A DNA stretch of 64,000 nucleotides from Elusimicrobiaceae bacterium (GTDB taxonomy: Bacteria > Elusimicrobiota > Elusimicrobia > Elusimicrobiales > Elusimicrobiaceae). The stretch covers positions 124,001 through 188,000 of the forward strand of contig JAFZUQ010000008.1 in NCBI GenBank assembly GCA_017618215.1. The letters run 5' to 3'. Positions within the stretch are counted from its first letter, which is position 1, and each line of letters starts with the position of its first letter. The notes beneath the pieces are model-generated. The model had not been told where the DNA came from. It ran no database searches and was given only the letters and a program-made list of their open reading frames with translations. Shown here piece after piece: positions 34,698 to 44,579 of this stretch. Both the position numbers and the translations under genes were made by a program.

Positions 34698-37600
34698 ATG
34701 AAAAAATTTTTATTTTACTTTTTAATTTTAGCCCTTTTGGTTCTGCCTGCTTTTGCGGCAAACCAAACCCAAACTACAAAACAAAATGATATTGAGCAAA
34801 CCATAACTTTAATAAACCAACACAAATATGATGCAGCACTTAAATTGATATATTCCGTAAAAGTTCCGTCTAATAAAGAAGAAAGAGCGCTTTACTATCT
34901 TGCCAAAATTAAAGCGCTTGAAAGCACCCCTTACTATGCAAATGATTTAGTTGAAAGCAAAACCGATCCTACCAAATTTACAGATAAACAAAAACAAGAT
35001 GCCATAAAGCAGTCTTATAAAGAACTTTGGAATTTACGCACGACACTCGTTAATATGCCTTATCAAGAAAATAAAAAATATTTGGGTTATGGTTATTTTC
35101 AAATTGAGCCGGAAAGTTTGTACGATGCTCTAGTAAATACCTTTATAAACAGGCAGATAGAAACGGAAACTAAAATTTTGGAAGAATCATATAAATTAGG
35201 CGGTAAAAACCGCGATGGTATACGTGAATATTGGCATATACAATATATAAATGCAGAAATTGAAAAACAGAAAACACGAACATCACTTGAATTATATAAA
35301 GAACAGCAAAAAGATTTAGCAGAACTTTTTGCCACAATTTCCGGTTACAATAAAGATTATAACGGTAAATATAAACAATACTTTTTTGAAGCGAAAACTT
35401 TGCGCGGTAAATATGAGGCTGCTTTACAAAGTGCTCAATCTTATCAACAAGCAGAACAATTTTATAAAGCCCATGAAGTTGCCGAATATTGCGCACCTTT
35501 TGAAATAAAAAATAATGCTTGTGTTTTATTAAAAAAGGAAATTGAAAATCCAAGCGCTTATATAACAAACAATGTTCCTCATACTTATAAACCAAATACA
35601 TCTTTGCCAATTAAATTTAAGGCAAATAACTTAAAACAAATAATTTTTAAACTTTATAAATTTTCTTTAAAGCAAACACAAAATGGGGTTGGAGATTTTA
35701 AAAACATTAAACCTTATAAAACTTATACTCAAAATTTAACTTATGATAAGCCTTATACACCTAAAGAATTTGATTTTGAATTACCGAGTTTAGAACGAGG
35801 TTTTTATTATTTAACTCTTAATTATGGAGAGAAAGGATTAGATTCTCGTCATTTACGCATTACCGATTTGGCACTTTTGGCTACAAGCTATTTAAATACA
35901 GATAATTTACAAACCTTAAATTATAAAGATACAAGTGTAAATTTTTATACGCTTTCCGCACATAACGGGCAACCTCTTGTGGCAAGCATTTCGGGTGAGA
36001 AATTGAGCATGGTTCAAACAAATCAATCCGGCCAGGTAAATATAAAAGGAACAGATACTTTACGCAATATCGTGGCTAAATATAAGGATAATTATGCTTT
36101 AATAAATTATCTGTATCCGCAACATTATAGCGTCTCAAATCCAATATCAATTTATATAAATACTGACAGATCAATCTATAAACCTAGCGAGGAAGTAAAA
36201 ATTGTTTTCAATGTAATGGAAAATAAAGATAATAAACATTTTACTTATCAAGGGCAGGATAAATTAGATATTATAATACGTAATGCCTCTTATAAAGAAA
36301 TTGCAAAAGATACTTTAACCCTTGATAGTTTTGGCCAAGCAGTTTATACCTTTAAAGTCCCGCAAGATACAATGCTTGGTAATTTCAACATTAACGCACA
36401 TATTAACAAAGGTAACGGTTATGGTAGTTTCCAAGTGGAAGAATTTAAGCAGCCGGAATTTACTTTAAATTTAAATCAGCCCGATACTGTTTACGGCTTT
36501 AACGAAGACATCACTATTGACGGTAAAGCCGCCTATTATTCCGGCGAGGTTTTGGCAAATGCCAAAGTTAATGTCGTAATAAATAAACAACCTTTTTACC
36601 CTTGCTGTTACAGATGGGATAATTTTGAGTTTGAAAACGAAGACCCCGTTTATATGGAAATGTTGACGGATAAAGACGGTAATTTTAAAATAACCTTTAC
36701 ACCGAAAGCTAAAAAAGAAAAGAAAGTTTTACCTGCTCATTATTTAATTAAAGCGGAAGTTACCGGCAGTAACGGGCATACAATTAAAGGCGAAACAAGT
36801 TTGTATGTCGCAAATCAAAAATACTTTTTTGGCATTGAAAAAGTAAAAGGATTTTTTTTAAATGATACTGAAAATACCTTGACTTTAAAAATGCAAAATG
36901 CCGCCGGTAAACCGCAAAAAGGCAAAGCAACGTTTAAAGTCTTTGAAGCAAAACTTAAAGACAGTAAAAAGATTTCTTATTATCAAGAAAATTATGACTT
37001 GTCTAAAGAACCTATTTTTAGTAAAGAAGTAGAGTTCAGCGGTAATGAAATTACCCAAAAACTCCCTGCTCTAAAAGAAGGTTTTTACGGAGCTAAACTA
37101 AGTGCCTACGGTGATGAAAGCGAAGCGTTTATCTTCCCTGTGTTTAACAGCAAAAACCCTAATTTGGCAGTGGAAGGCAGTGTAACTTTACTTGAAAATA
37201 AAAAATATATTGTGGGTGAAAATGCAAAAATTTTACTTGGTGCAAACAAGGCAAAAGGTCCGAAATTTGTGGAAATTTATAAAAATGGTTTCTTTGTAAA
37301 ACGTATGAAATTATCTAATCAACCCTTGCAAATTTTAACTTTACCAATTTTGCCTGAATATCAAGGCGGTATAAGTTTACGCTGGCTCGGTGTGTATGAC
37401 TATGTAAGTTTCGAAGGAACACTTAATATAGAAGTCCCGTATTTGGGCAAAGATGTTGATGTAAAACTTAATGCACCGGAAAATTTAGAACCCGGCAAAA
37501 AAGCCGAACTTAATTTGATGGCAACTGTAGATAAAAAACCTTTACAAAATGCCCGTGCCATGCTTACTGTTTATGATAAAGCGCTTGATTATTACAGACC

Positions 37601-40139
37601 TCATAATTTCAGTTTACCGTCATTTTATGGGCAAAATTTTAATAGTGGCAGTATTACAAGTTCTTTGCAATCAAACGGCGCTATTTATTTAGGAGAAACG
37701 GCAAATTTCAGTGCTAGAGGGGGCAGGGGTGCCATATCAGAAATGAAATCTATTAGTTTTGCTGCTTCTTTTGACGGTGCTGCTATGGAAGAGAGCATTT
37801 CAGCAGCACCAAGGCTTGCAAAATCTAAAAATGCTATAGTGCAAGATATGGATACGGTACAAAACACCGAAAATAATGGTGTCCGTACAGATTTTGCACC
37901 GACCGCATATTTTAACCCGGGGGCAGATTTGAAAAACGGTAAAACCGCTTTCAATTTCAAAATGCCCGATAGTTTAACGGAGTGGACTGCCGCCGCAATA
38001 GTTTTCAGTAAAACTTTGCAAATCGGCAAAACACAAGTTAATTTTAAAACGCGTAAAGAATTAACCTTGCGCCTTGAAACACCCACATTCTTGCGCCAGG
38101 ATGATAAAATCGTCATAAAAACTTTAGCAAAAAATAATACTAAAAAAACTTTGCAAGGCGAGGTTTCTTTAACCCTTAATGTAAACGGTGAAACGGCGGA
38201 AAATAGTTTCAAACCGCAACAAATTTCCTTAAAGGCAGGGGAAGAAAAAACTCTTACTTGGCCCTACACCACCCCTAAAGATCTTGGGGAAATTACTGTT
38301 ACCGCGGCCATCCGCTCCGGCCAAATTATTGACGGCGAAACAAGAACTTTACCGCTTTTAACAAGCCTTCAATATCTGCCAAACAGCAAAACAATTGCGT
38401 TAAAAGAGGGGGCAAATTCCTTGCAACTTGCGCCCGTTAAAGAGGGGGAAATTTTAAGTGCCGCGCATTTAACTTTGGATACTTCTTTGCTCGTGCCTGT
38501 AATATCTGCAATGCCCTTGCTTAGTGAGCAAACTTTTAAAACAATTACCGGCACTATTGACCGCTATTTGCCGCTTGCAATAATTAATGAACTTTACACG
38601 AAATACCCTGATTTCAAAAAAGCAGCCAAGCAAATTGAGCGCAAAACCAGAACAGAAGAATGGAATAAGCAAACTTCTGAAATTTTATTGAAAGATATGG
38701 AACTCTCACCTTGGTATAACCTTTCAAAAGGTGGGTGTGAAGCTGATAATTTAATAAATATTTTTGATGCCGCAACCGTTGCCAAAAAACAAAAGAATTA
38801 TGAAGAAGACCTTAAAAAATATCAAAATTCAGATGGCGGTTTTACTTGGATAAAAGGCGGCAAGAGCAGTTTATATATTACACTTTATGTCGTAGACCGC
38901 TTAGCGCAGGCTTCATACTTTGGTGTTAAACCGCCGATGACAGTTACACAAAATGCTTTAAAATATCTGCATCAAAAATATAAAGAGTTTGATTTTTCAA
39001 AACCCTATTACCCGTTTGAAGCGATATATTATGCTTATGTAATAAGTGCTTTTGATAAAACTTTACTTGTTCAAGATACACGCAAAAAAGTACAAACGTT
39101 AGCTGATTATATTGATAAACAAAAGGAAATTTTAGCACCTCTCGGACAAGTTTACATGGCAGTTATTTACCATCGTTTAGGCAATCCGCAAAAAGCCAAA
39201 AAGTATATTAATAAACTTTTTGAAACCGCCAAAGAAAATGATATTACCGGCACAAGTTTTGCTATGGAAGAACGCTCTTGGCAGTGGTTTAATGACGGCC
39301 TTAATTTGCATGCTGAGGCCTTACGCATGTTGCTTGAAATTGAGCCAAATAGCCCGCGTATTGATGGCCTTATAAAGTGGATTATGTTTAACAAGAAAGC
39401 GACGATGTGGGGCAGTACAACCAATGCCGCAAAGGCGGTGTATGCCTTGCTTGATGCAATAAAATCCTGGGATATTTTAGGGCAAAATAAACATTATGAT
39501 ATTGCTTGGAACGGGCAAAATTATAACCTTGATTTTGGCCCATTTGCAAAGGAAAGTAAGACGGTGTTTAGCGTGTATGCGCCACAGGCAAATAATGAAA
39601 GTTTGAAAGCGACAATAACACAAAATACAACTGTGGCACAGGGCAAAAAAGCCCAAAAAACTTTGCCGAGTTTTGCAACTTTAAGCAATCTTATTATCAG
39701 CAATTTGCCGCAGGAAGCAAGCCCGAAAGGTGTTTTAAATATTACAAAGAATTATTATTTAATAGAAGGTAACACCGTCAGGCCATTAAAAGAAAATGAG
39801 GAAATCAAAGTCGGTTCCAAAATACAAGTGCGTTTAACTGTTAAAGCGGAACATAACTTTGATTTTGTGATGATTCAAGATCGTAAACCTGCCGCTTTTG
39901 ACACGGAAAAATTGCTTTCCGGTTGGGTGTGGGACGGTTTATCACGTTATGAAGATTTGCAACTTGCACAAACTAATTTCTTTATGGATTATGTGCCTGT
40001 CGGTACTTATGAACTTAAATACATTTTACGTCCGACGGCGGAAGGTGTATTTAATGTCGGAGCAAGCGTGATGCAGAGCATGTTTGCGCCGGAAATTTCC
40101 GCACATAGCAACAGCTTTATAATTAAAGTTGTAAAGTAA
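34698..40139 (+). CDS. Alpha-2-macroglobulin-like protein lacking the thioester cysteine
   Basis: 1813 residues, the largest gene in the window. Signal peptide 1-20 (FYFLILALLVLPAFA), no lipobox. A helical, Lys/Tyr-rich N-terminal 280 residues are followed by macroglobulin domains (MG2 around 490, IYINTDRSIYKPSEEVKIVF), a flexible Gly/Ser/Ala-rich segment near 1000-1060 that could be the bait region, the A2M domain (SLTEWTAAAIVFS, near 1100) and the thioester-domain helical toroid (about 1260-1570). The canonical CxEQ is L1275-S-E-Q, so no covalent trapping by thioester. It is similar in that respect to E. coli YfaS. No pbpC partner adjacent. Probably periplasmic protease-trapping or envelope-protection protein. 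Confidence 0.9.
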   Translation: MKKFLFYFLILALLVLPAFAANQTQTTKQNDIEQTITLINQHKYDAALKLIYSVKVPSNKEERALYYLAKIKALESTPYYANDLVESKTDPTKFTDKQKQDAIKQSYKELWNLRTTLVNMPYQENKKYLGYGYFQIEPESLYDALVNTFINRQIETETKILEESYKLGGKNRDGIREYWHIQYINAEIEKQKTRTSLELYKEQQKDLAELFATISGYNKDYNGKYKQYFFEAKTLRGKYEAALQSAQSYQQAEQFYKAHEVAEYCAPFEIKNNACVLLKKEIENPSAYITNNVPHTYKPNTSLPIKFKANNLKQIIFKLYKFSLKQTQNGVGDFKNIKPYKTYTQNLTYDKPYTPKEFDFELPSLERGFYYLTLNYGEKGLDSRHLRITDLALLATSYLNTDNLQTLNYKDTSVNFYTLSAHNGQPLVASISGEKLSMVQTNQSGQVNIKGTDTLRNIVAKYKDNYALINYLYPQHYSVSNPISIYINTDRSIYKPSEEVKIVFNVMENKDNKHFTYQGQDKLDIIIRNASYKEIAKDTLTLDSFGQAVYTFKVPQDTMLGNFNINAHINKGNGYGSFQVEEFKQPEFTLNLNQPDTVYGFNEDITIDGKAAYYSGEVLANAKVNVVINKQPFYPCCYRWDNFEFENEDPVYMEMLTDKDGNFKITFTPKAKKEKKVLPAHYLIKAEVTGSNGHTIKGETSLYVANQKYFFGIEKVKGFFLNDTENTLTLKMQNAAGKPQKGKATFKVFEAKLKDSKKISYYQENYDLSKEPIFSKEVEFSGNEITQKLPALKEGFYGAKLSAYGDESEAFIFPVFNSKNPNLAVEGSVTLLENKKYIVGENAKILLGANKAKGPKFVEIYKNGFFVKRMKLSNQPLQILTLPILPEYQGGISLRWLGVYDYVSFEGTLNIEVPYLGKDVDVKLNAPENLEPGKKAELNLMATVDKKPLQNARAMLTVYDKALDYYRPHNFSLPSFYGQNFNSGSITSSLQSNGAIYLGETANFSARGGRGAISEMKSISFAASFDGAAMEESISAAPRLAKSKNAIVQDMDTVQNTENNGVRTDFAPTAYFNPGADLKNGKTAFNFKMPDSLTEWTAAAIVFSKTLQIGKTQVNFKTRKELTLRLETPTFLRQDDKIVIKTLAKNNTKKTLQGEVSLTLNVNGETAENSFKPQQISLKAGEEKTLTWPYTTPKDLGEITVTAAIRSGQIIDGETRTLPLLTSLQYLPNSKTIALKEGANSLQLAPVKEGEILSAAHLTLDTSLLVPVISAMPLLSEQTFKTITGTIDRYLPLAIINELYTKYPDFKKAAKQIERKTRTEEWNKQTSEILLKDMELSPWYNLSKGGCEADNLINIFDAATVAKKQKNYEEDLKKYQNSDGGFTWIKGGKSSLYITLYVVDRLAQASYFGVKPPMTVTQNALKYLHQKYKEFDFSKPYYPFEAIYYAYVISAFDKTLLVQDTRKKVQTLADYIDKQKEILAPLGQVYMAVIYHRLGNPQKAKKYINKLFETAKENDITGTSFAMEERSWQWFNDGLNLHAEALRMLLEIEPNSPRIDGLIKWIMFNKKATMWGSTTNAAKAVYALLDAIKSWDILGQNKHYDIAWNGQNYNLDFGPFAKESKTVFSVYAPQANNESLKATITQNTTVAQGKKAQKTLPSFATLSNLIISNLPQEASPKGVLNITKNYYLIEGNTVRPLKENEEIKVGSKIQVRLTVKAEHNFDFVMIQDRKPAAFDTEKLLSGWVWDGLSRYEDLQLAQTNFFMDYVPVGTYELKYILRPTAEGVFNVGASVMQSMFAPEISAHSNSFIIKVVK

Positions 40140-41933
40140 TTATTTTAACTTATTGATTTCTTCAAGCCACAGGTTTGCGTTAACGTCACTCGGTAAACGC
40201 AAATCTGTGCGCGGGCTTAAAGATACTTGCAGAATTTTTGGTCCTTCAGGGCAGCAGGAACGTTTGAATTGTTGCGCAAAAAACCTTCTGAAAAACACCT
40301 CAAGCCAATACTTAATTGTTTGCTTATTAAAATCATTTTTAAAAGTTTGGCAAGCAATTTCGTAAATTTCTTTCGGTCCTAAGTTCTCAACTAAAAAGTG
40401 ATATAAAAAGAAATCGTGCAAAATGTAGGGGCCGACTAAGTCTTCTGTCTTCTGTGTGATTTTACCTTTGCTTGCCGGTTTAAGTTCGGGGGAAATCGGC
40501 GTTGCTAAAATATCTTTTAAAACTTTGCTAACTTTTGCGGGTGCGGACTCTGCATATTCGGCAACAATTTCCTGAATTAAAGTTTTTGGAATACCGGCAT
40601 TTATACCGTACATTGAAAGATGGTCCCCGCCGTAAGTTGCCCAACCGAGGGCAAATTCTGACATATCCCCTGTACCCAAAACCAAAGCGCCGATTTTGTT
40701 TGAAATATCAAATAAAATTTGTGTGCGTTCGCGTGCTTGGGCATTTTCATAGGTGGTATCAATAATATTTTTGTTGTGTTTAATATCTTTAAAATGTTGT
40801 AAAACTGCTGGTTTAATATCAATTTCTTCAAAACTTACACCGAGTGCTTTACATAAAAGTTCAGCATTATTTTTTGTTTTTGATGTAGTGCCAAGGCCGG
40901 GCAAAGTATAAGCAAAAATATTTTTAAGCGGCAAATTTAATTTTTTGAAAGTGTGAACTGCCGCAAGCAAAGCCAAAGTGGAATCAAGCCCGCCGGAAAT
41001 ACCCAAAATAACTTTGTTGATTTTTGTTTGCTCCAAACGCCTTGCAAGTGCAAGCGCCTGCAAATCTAAAACTTCTAATAATTCTTGTTTATTTGATGGG
41101 CTGAAAGGATGTTTCGCATCTTTTTTACAAGTTTGTATTGATTGTATCTTTAATTTTTCGCCTACTTTATAATTAACAATTTGTTCTTGCATTGTTAAGC
41201 GCGGTGCCTCTGCCACGAGCATGCCTTTATCATAAATTAAGGTATTTGCGCTATAAACGACTTCTGCGGAAGATTCCCCAAAAGCAGGTGAGGCGTAAAC
41301 ATAAGTAACAGTTAATTTTGCTGAAATTGCCCTAAGCATATTTTCAAGTTTTGCTTGTTTGCCCAAATATTCATAATTGCTTACCGGGTTAAAGATAATT
41401 TCAACGCCTTTAGCAATTTTTATTAGCGGTTTATTTAGATCAAGCCCGATTTCCACAGCAAAATTTTTATCAAACACATTGAAAATTAAATTTGTACCGA
41501 GTGGTACTTTTTGCCCGAGTATTAAGATTTGATTTTCTTTAATTTGTATGCCTGGTGTAAAATAGCGCATTTCATCTGCGGTAAGATGTTTTTTAGGAAC
41601 AATACCTAAGATATTGCCTTTATGTAAAACGGTGATTGCATTGATAAGTTGTGTATTTATTTGCAAAGGTAAACCAATAATTAAAACGGTATTCAATGTT
41701 TTTGTTTCTTTTAAAATTGTATTTAAGGCTTTTAAAGTATTATCAATTAACAGCGGTTTTAAAAATAAATCCCCGCAAGTAACACCTGTTAAAGAAAGTT
41801 CCGGTGTTGTTATTATTTGCGCACCTTGTTTGGCGGCAAGTTTCGTTAATTTGATTATATTTTTTGCGTTTGTATTGGTATCTGCCACTTTTACGCGTGG
41901 GCAAATTGCAGAAATTTGTATATTGTTTTTCAT
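40140..41933 (-). CDS. nadE: NAD+ synthetase, two-domain type with degenerate amidase site
   Basis: 597 residues. The N-terminal nitrilase-like domain (1-270) keeps Glu45 (TTPELSLTG) and Lys114 (VPKKHL), but the catalytic Cys of the usual EICED motif is Gly163 (EIGLD; codon GGG at 41447-41445). The C-terminal synthetase domain is intact: PP-loop LGISGGLDSTLALL, LGTGDMSEFALGW, and SPRTDLRLPSDVNANLW at the end. It should make NAD from deamido-NAD using free ammonia rather than glutamine. Last gene of the dnaB-to-nadE cluster, 2 nt after radA. Confidence 0.92.
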   Translation of the reverse strand: MKNNIQISAICPRVKVADTNTNAKNIIKLTKLAAKQGAQIITTPELSLTGVTCGDLFLKPLLIDNTLKALNTILKETKTLNTVLIIGLPLQINTQLINAITVLHKGNILGIVPKKHLTADEMRYFTPGIQIKENQILILGQKVPLGTNLIFNVFDKNFAVEIGLDLNKPLIKIAKGVEIIFNPVSNYEYLGKQAKLENMLRAISAKLTVTYVYASPAFGESSAEVVYSANTLIYDKGMLVAEAPRLTMQEQIVNYKVGEKLKIQSIQTCKKDAKHPFSPSNKQELLEVLDLQALALARRLEQTKINKVILGISGGLDSTLALLAAVHTFKKLNLPLKNIFAYTLPGLGTTSKTKNNAELLCKALGVSFEEIDIKPAVLQHFKDIKHNKNIIDTTYENAQARERTQILFDISNKIGALVLGTGDMSEFALGWATYGGDHLSMYGINAGIPKTLIQEIVAEYAESAPAKVSKVLKDILATPISPELKPASKGKITQKTEDLVGPYILHDFFLYHFLVENLGPKEIYEIACQTFKNDFNKQTIKYWLEVFFRRFFAQQFKRSCCPEGPKILQVSLSPRTDLRLPSDVNANLWLEEINKLK

Positions 41934-41935
41934 AA

Positions 41936-43282
41936 TTATAACTTTACCGATAAACTATATAGATCTTCAAGTTGTTCGACTTTAACTTTGGGTGTTTCTT
42001 TTAAAATCGGTGTAAAAATTTCCTTCATGCCAAGGCGCGCGGCTTCTTTGATGCGGCGCTCGGTTAAAGGTACAGGTGCAACTTGCCCCAAAATTCCCAC
42101 TTCACCGATAAATGCGGAAGTGCCGGAAATCGGTTTGTCTTTAACTGAGCTTATCACAGCGGCACAAATTGCAAGGTCAAGTGACGGATCATTAATTTTT
42201 GTACCGCCTGTTAGAGAAATATAGACATCTTTATTATCTAAATTTAAACCGATATGTTTTTCAAGCGCGGCAAGCAGCATTTGGCAGCGGTTTAAATCAA
42301 GCCCTGTTGCTATTCGGCGTGGGTATGGGAAATGCGTTACCGAAGTTAAAACTTGAACTTCAGTTAAAATCGGGCGCGTACCTTCAAGCGCGATAGAAAA
42401 GGCCCTGCCTATAATTTTTTTACTGCGCGAAGTTTGCGCAAAATATGCGCTTGCATCTAAAACATCTTCAAGTCCGGTTGCTGTCATTTTAAATAATGCA
42501 ATTTCAGAAGTTGAACCGAAGCGGTTTTTGTGTGCGCGCAGTATGCGCAAAATATTATCGGAATCGCTGTCAAAATATAAGACGGTATCAACCATGTGCT
42601 CCAAAACTTTTGGGCCGGCAAGGGCGCCGTCTTTGGTAACATGGCCCAAAATAAAAGTTATTATTCCGCTTGGTTTTGTGGCACGTAAAATTTCGCCTGC
42701 ACTTTCACGCACTTGGCTTAAAGTGCCGGATGCTGAGTTAAATTCCGGATGATAAACCGTTTGTATTGAGTCTATTATCAAAACTTGCGGTGCAACTTTT
42801 TTTATGGCTTCCAAAATGCGCTGAATATTTGTTTCAGAGAGTAAAAAAATATTTTCCCCGTCGGCTTTCAAGCGTTTTGCGCGGGATGCAATTTGCTCCA
42901 AAGATTCTTCACCTGAAATGTATAAAACTTTTTTGTTTTTTGATAAAGCAGATGCAATTTGAAGCATCAAAGTGCTTTTACCGATACCGGGTGCACCGGC
43001 AAGCAAAGTTATTTGCCCGTCAACAAGCCCGCCGGAAGTTAAGCGGTCAAATTCCGATATACCTGTTGCGGTGCGTTTTTCTTCTTTTGCGCTGGCGTCT
43101 TTGAGGGGGGTAATTTCTGAAGAAAATTCTGTAAAAGATTTTTTAGTTTTTGCCGTTTTTGATTCTTCTTGTATAACTTCTTCGGCAAAGCTATTCCACT
43201 CCCCGCAATCAGGGCAACGCCCCAGCCATTTTGGAGAGTTAAAACCGCATTTTTGACAAGTATAAATAGTTTTAAATTTCAT
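41936..43282 (-). CDS. radA: DNA repair protein RadA
   Basis: 448-residue RecA-like ATPase that helps process recombination intermediates. N-terminal four-cysteine zinc finger (CQKCGFNSPKWLGRCPDC), Walker A GAPGIGKST, the RadA signature KNRFGS, and a C-terminal Lon-protease-like domain (DPSLDLAICAAVISS). Full length. It lies between mlaD (9 nt upstream) and nadE. Confidence 0.96.
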   Translation of the reverse strand: MKFKTIYTCQKCGFNSPKWLGRCPDCGEWNSFAEEVIQEESKTAKTKKSFTEFSSEITPLKDASAKEEKRTATGISEFDRLTSGGLVDGQITLLAGAPGIGKSTLMLQIASALSKNKKVLYISGEESLEQIASRAKRLKADGENIFLLSETNIQRILEAIKKVAPQVLIIDSIQTVYHPEFNSASGTLSQVRESAGEILRATKPSGIITFILGHVTKDGALAGPKVLEHMVDTVLYFDSDSDNILRILRAHKNRFGSTSEIALFKMTATGLEDVLDASAYFAQTSRSKKIIGRAFSIALEGTRPILTEVQVLTSVTHFPYPRRIATGLDLNRCQMLLAALEKHIGLNLDNKDVYISLTGGTKINDPSLDLAICAAVISSVKDKPISGTSAFIGEVGILGQVAPVPLTERRIKEAARLGMKEIFTPILKETPKVKVEQLEDLYSLSVKL

Positions 43283-43291
43283 AAATACCTA

Positions 43292-44569
43292 CTAATTTGC
43301 CATTCTTGCCAAGCCAAGCAAGGAGGCAAGTTCTTTATCTTCAAACGATAAGTTAGCACCGATTTGTAAGGCAGAGGCCTCCGCAATATCATTATACCTT
43401 ACATTGAAACCTACATTCTTATTAATCCATGCTTGTGCACCGAGTGCATAGAAAGGTTTGTCAAACATACGGCCGTTAATTACGCGTTTGCGACCAAAGT
43501 CAGTTGCCTCCCCATATAAGGCAAAGTTTTTAACAATAAAGTTATTTGCTTTGTAGAAAGGTTTAACTGCTGCACGTACACCGCCTGAACCGCGAATCAT
43601 ACCCACTGCCAAATCACCCCATTGATTGTATACGCCGAGGCGTACATCAATTTGGTTGAAATCCCTGAAATCTTTATCATTCTTTGGCATATTATCTTTA
43701 TTGCCCAAATTAGCAACACCCGCGCTATAATATGTATAGCCGTTACCGGGCACGAATTTAACAAACAAATCGGAAGAACCAAGCCTACCGTTTGGTTGAT
43801 AATAAGCATCATAAAGCCAGAAAATTCTGAATTTAGCCATTTGACCTACAAATTGTTTTGCATCATCCGAAACTTGTTTGATATTTGCCAAAGTTTGCTC
43901 TACATCCTGTCTCATTTTTTCATCAGAAACCAAAGCAGGGAACAAACCTTTACCTGTTTGTAAATCTTGCATAACTTCATTTGAAGCTTTTGTAAGCTCG
44001 CTGACTTCCTGCATAGATTTTGTTAAATAAGGCCTTAAGGAAAAGATTAAATCATTTAAGTTGCCGGAAAGATTACGCAAATTCTCAAGTGCAGCATTTA
44101 AATCTTCAGCAAATTTGCCATTGTCATTTATGCCGCCTGTAAGGTTTTGTATGGAGTTTAAAGCATCGGTAATCATATTTGTAATCGAAGGTAGACTCAT
44201 ACCTGTTACATGGGAACCCGGCTCTAAAATACCGCTTTGTGGGTTGCCCTGTTCAATTTGCAAATAATTTGTACCAATTAAACTTGTGGCTGCTATCGCA
44301 AATTTTGAATTTTTATAAATTATTACACCTTCATTTATTTTAAGGAGTGCTAAAATTTCACCGCCTTCAATTTTTAATTCTTTAACTTTACCGACTTCAA
44401 CACCGTTTAAGCGGACATTTGATTTTGCCGGTAAACCGGAAACATCAGTAAAGTGTACCGTAATATCATAACCTTTTGTTATGGAAAAACTACCCAAGGC
44501 AAAAATACAAAGCCCCAGTAGAACTAAACCTATAAAAGTAAATAAACCGACTTTTGTTTCTGTACTCAT
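43292..44569 (-). CDS. mlaD: MCE-domain protein MlaD with helical stalk and C-terminal beta-barrel-like domain
   Basis: 425 residues against about 180 for E. coli MlaD. Residues 7-29 are a transmembrane helix, 34-118 an MCE domain (YDITVHFTDVSGLPAKSNVRLNGV in segments, SLIGTNYLQIEQG), 120-245 a helical stretch (ITNMITDALNSIQNLTGG, LENLRNLSGNLNDLIFSLRP), and 246-415 alternating beta-strand-like segments rich in Tyr/Gly/Asn (FRIFWLYDAYYQ, YTYYSAGVANLGN, ALGAQAWINKNVGFNVRYND). The protein could span from the inner to the outer membrane by itself. No mlaA, mlaB or mlaC is adjacent. Fused MCE-helix-barrel MlaD proteins are known from Veillonella. Confidence 0.88.
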   Translation of the reverse strand: MSTETKVGLFTFIGLVLLGLCIFALGSFSITKGYDITVHFTDVSGLPAKSNVRLNGVEVGKVKELKIEGGEILALLKINEGVIIYKNSKFAIAATSLIGTNYLQIEQGNPQSGILEPGSHVTGMSLPSITNMITDALNSIQNLTGGINDNGKFAEDLNAALENLRNLSGNLNDLIFSLRPYLTKSMQEVSELTKASNEVMQDLQTGKGLFPALVSDEKMRQDVEQTLANIKQVSDDAKQFVGQMAKFRIFWLYDAYYQPNGRLGSSDLFVKFVPGNGYTYYSAGVANLGNKDNMPKNDKDFRDFNQIDVRLGVYNQWGDLAVGMIRGSGGVRAAVKPFYKANNFIVKNFALYGEATDFGRKRVINGRMFDKPFYALGAQAWINKNVGFNVRYNDIAEASALQIGANLSFEDKELASLLGLARMAN

Positions 44570-44579
44570 AAATACCTCT

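Noticed and set aside
38730-38745. Cys-Glu in NLSKGGCEAD (C1347) of the A2M protein as the thioester site
   Set aside because: It lacks the following Gln, and the true position aligns at LSEQT 70 residues earlier, before the helical toroid.
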